Assembly (NCBI RefSeq): GCF_014204895.1 | Contig: NZ_JACHMF010000001.1 | Location: 2,728,001-2,792,000, forward strand | Reading direction: 5' to 3' | DNA: 64,000 nt | DNA from: Paractinoplanes abujensis | Lineage (GTDB): Bacteria > Actinomycetota > Actinomycetes > Mycobacteriales > Micromonosporaceae | Shown here: positions 62,896-64,000 of the stretch, piece after piece | Layout of the letters: every line of letters begins with the position of its first letter | Position numbering within the stretch: position 1 is the first letter of the stretch | Notes under the pieces: model-generated | What the model was told of the DNA's origin: nothing | The model's database searches: none | The model's input: the letters and a program-made list of their open reading frames with translations, nothing else | Made by a program: the position numbers and the translations under genes

Positions 62896-62913
62896 CTATA
62901 CCCGAGGGCATAG
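62896..62913. promoter_or_regulatory. inverted repeat near the MarR 3' end
   Basis: CTATACCC (62896-62903) and GGGCATAG (62906-62913) form a dyad with one mismatch and a 2-bp spacer. It lies between the MarR stop and the small membrane-protein start, so it may be a short terminator or an operator. Confidence 0.35.
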
Positions 62914-62921
62914 AAGGATGG

Positions 62922-63428
62922 TCAGGGGCGCTCGATGCGCTCGATGGTCTTGACGATCTCGCGCAGGCTCTCGGTCATCTCGCCCTGGCTCGGGCGCGGC
63001 AGCCCGGCCACCAGTGTGGCCTCCATCGCGTTGAAGCGGGGGTAGATCTCCTCCATCAGTCGCCTGCCCGCAGCGGTCAGGTGGATCTCGACGAGGCGCC
63101 GGTCGTCCTCGCGGCCCTGCTTGCGGATCCAGCCTTTGCCCTCCAGCGTCTTCACCACCCCGGTCAGCGTGGCCTTGGAGATCGCCGCCGCCTCGGCCGC
63201 GTGGCGGGTCTCCATGCCATTGAAGATCCACACCACCCACAGCACCACGAAGCCGGTCCACGTCAGGTCGTACGGCCTGAGCACCTCGTTGGACGCGTAC
63301 GACCGGACGGCGTTGGCGGCGCGGTAGATGCTGGACACCGCCATGGCCGCCTCGAAGTCGAGACCGAGCGACTCGACGTACTGGCGCATGGCCTGCTCGG
63401 TCTCGGCGAGGTTCGGGTGGTCCTTCAT
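62922..63428 (-). CDS. MarR family transcriptional regulator
   Basis: The 168-residue regulator has an extended N-terminal helix region (ETEQAMRQYVESLGLDFEAAMAVSSIYRAANAVRSY). The winged helix is at about 68-125 (RHAAEAAAISKATLTGVVKTLEGKGWIRKQGREDDRRLVEIHLT). ATG 63428 is chosen because TACCAT lies 7 nt upstream. It is divergent from a glutamine-synthetase-family gene, whose control it probably exerts. Confidence 0.85.
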   Translation of the reverse strand: MKDHPNLAETEQAMRQYVESLGLDFEAAMAVSSIYRAANAVRSYASNEVLRPYDLTWTGFVVLWVVWIFNGMETRHAAEAAAISKATLTGVVKTLEGKGWIRKQGREDDRRLVEIHLTAAGRRLMEEIYPRFNAMEATLVAGLPRPSQGEMTESLREIVKTIERIERP

Positions 63429-63434
63429 GGCGAC

Positions 63435-63471
63435 GATGGTACGAGCCCCCTGTTGCCGGTTGCTTACCATC
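63435..63471. promoter_or_regulatory. divergent -10 boxes forming an inverted repeat
   Basis: GATGGTA (63435-63441) and TACCATC (63465-63471) are perfect complements. On their own strands each reads as a TACCAT -10 box facing its gene, so both promoters share one symmetric site that a dimeric MarR protein could cover. Confidence 0.5.
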
Positions 63472-63504
63472 GGCGTGACCCAGCCGTCCATCGAGGAGCG
63501 AACC

Positions 63505-64000
63505 ATGCCGGCCGTCGACGCGCAGGCTTTGCAGGAGGCCCAGGCCCGGCTCCAGGCCCGGCAGATCGACGTGGTGCGCCTCGGTTACAGCGACCTCGTC
63601 GGCGCCGAGAGAGGCAAAGACCTTCTCGTACGGCATTTCGCGCGCACGGCGGGCGACGGTGTGGCGTTCTGCCGGTCGGTCCACGGCACGTCCCCGCTGG
63701 GCGACGTCGTCGACATCGAGGGCGGCCTGTCCGCCGGGCTGCCGGACATGCTGGCGATCCCCGACCTGGCCACCGTACGGGAGATCCCGTGGGAACCGGG
63801 CGCCGCGCACATGATCGCCGACCTCGCCGATCCCGGCGGCGGCCCTGGCGAGGAGAGTCCGCGGCACGTGCTGCGGCGGGTCGCCGACGAGTTCGCGACG
63901 CTGGGGATGCGCCCGATGGTGGGGCCCGAACTCGAGTTCTTCGTGCTGGAGCAGTCGCCGGGCGGCTGGCGGCGGTACGGCGAGGGCCCGGGCCACGTCT
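63505..64000 (+). CDS. glutamine synthetase family protein, N-terminal part (runs off window)
   Basis: 165 residues are visible from ATG 63505, which follows a GAGGAGCG ribosome site. The beta-grasp domain has IDVVRLGYSDLVGAERGKDLL, DMLAIPDLATVREIPWEPG and MIADLADPGG. The first catalytic strand MVGPELEFFVLEQ carries the metal-binding Glu pair. The form is typical of GlnA-like gamma-glutamyl ligases (GlnA3/GlnA4 group, acting on polyamines or ethanolamine) rather than the housekeeping GlnA, as judged by the divergent N-terminus. The remaining catalytic residues are outside the window. Confidence 0.82.
   Translation, partial: MPAVDAQALQEAQARLQARQIDVVRLGYSDLVGAERGKDLLVRHFARTAGDGVAFCRSVHGTSPLGDVVDIEGGLSAGLPDMLAIPDLATVREIPWEPGAAHMIADLADPGGGPGEESPRHVLRRVADEFATLGMRPMVGPELEFFVLEQSPGGWRRYGEGPGHV

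Overview
The window is very GC-rich actinobacterial DNA. GTG starts are common, genes are coupled by ATGA or TGATG overlaps, several genes look leaderless (a TANNNT box 6-8 nt before the start codon), and F420-type LLM and PPOX oxidoreductases are present. Together these suggest Micromonosporaceae, possibly Actinoplanes or a relative; the genus is an inference. I saw no rRNA, tRNA, CRISPR array, phage or complete insertion sequence.

Layout. 0-3 kb: a partial alpha/beta hydrolase, then an alpha-oxoamine synthase translationally coupled to a phenylacetate-CoA-ligase-like enzyme behind a palindromic operator. 3-10.8 kb: TSUP permease, DUF4142 protein coupled to a class F sortase, M15 peptidase, two TetR regulators facing an LLM oxidoreductase and an SDR, and a serine hydrolase. 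10.8-13.6 kb: a 939-residue fusion of a catalase-like domain and an alpha-dioxygenase/haem-peroxidase domain. 13.7-22.2 kb: lipoprotein, LLM enzyme, amidohydrolase, FhuF-like protein, PPOX enzyme, SPW membrane protein, and an NmrA-like reductase with an AraC regulator. 22.3-30.4 kb: a histidine kinase and response regulator run directly into a complete mrp cation/proton antiporter operon (A/B fused, C, D, E, F, G) that ends with a BON-domain membrane protein.

30.5-34.8 kb: small genes, a 20-bp minisatellite, and a SAM-clan (SAM-IV-like) riboswitch ahead of a coupled GNAT / SAM-methyltransferase / unknown operon. 34.8-48.2 kb: a sugar-use locus. A nine-gene minus-strand operon encodes a DUF2291 lipoprotein, a ribose-type ABC transporter, a split transketolase, an FGGY kinase, a TIM-barrel isomerase and a secreted nucleoside-hydrolase-like protein. 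It faces a SorC-type regulator across an intergenic region with three copies of TGAAT-N4-ATTC, and lies next to a secreted pectate lyase that has LacI/CebR-like operators upstream. The enzyme set matches the published D-apiose transketolase pathway (ApsI, AplK, AptA/AptB), so a plant-pectin/apiose role is the best hypothesis.

48.3-64 kb: an SPL-like radical SAM protein, glutathione peroxidase, AEC transporter, flavin reductase, and a MarR regulator facing an azoreductase operon across twin perfect palindromes. A decaying stretch follows, with 40-bp and 21-bp tandem repeats, a perfect 32-bp palindrome, paired DnaA boxes and three pseudogenes (DUF1905, DUF4240 and a SAM-methyltransferase). The rest holds a cysteine-desulfurase-like enzyme, a globin facing an HxlR regulator, a macro-domain protein, a Baeyer-Villiger-type monooxygenase with an altered signature next to its esterase, an ankyrin protein, a MarR regulator and the start of a glutamine-synthetase-family gene.
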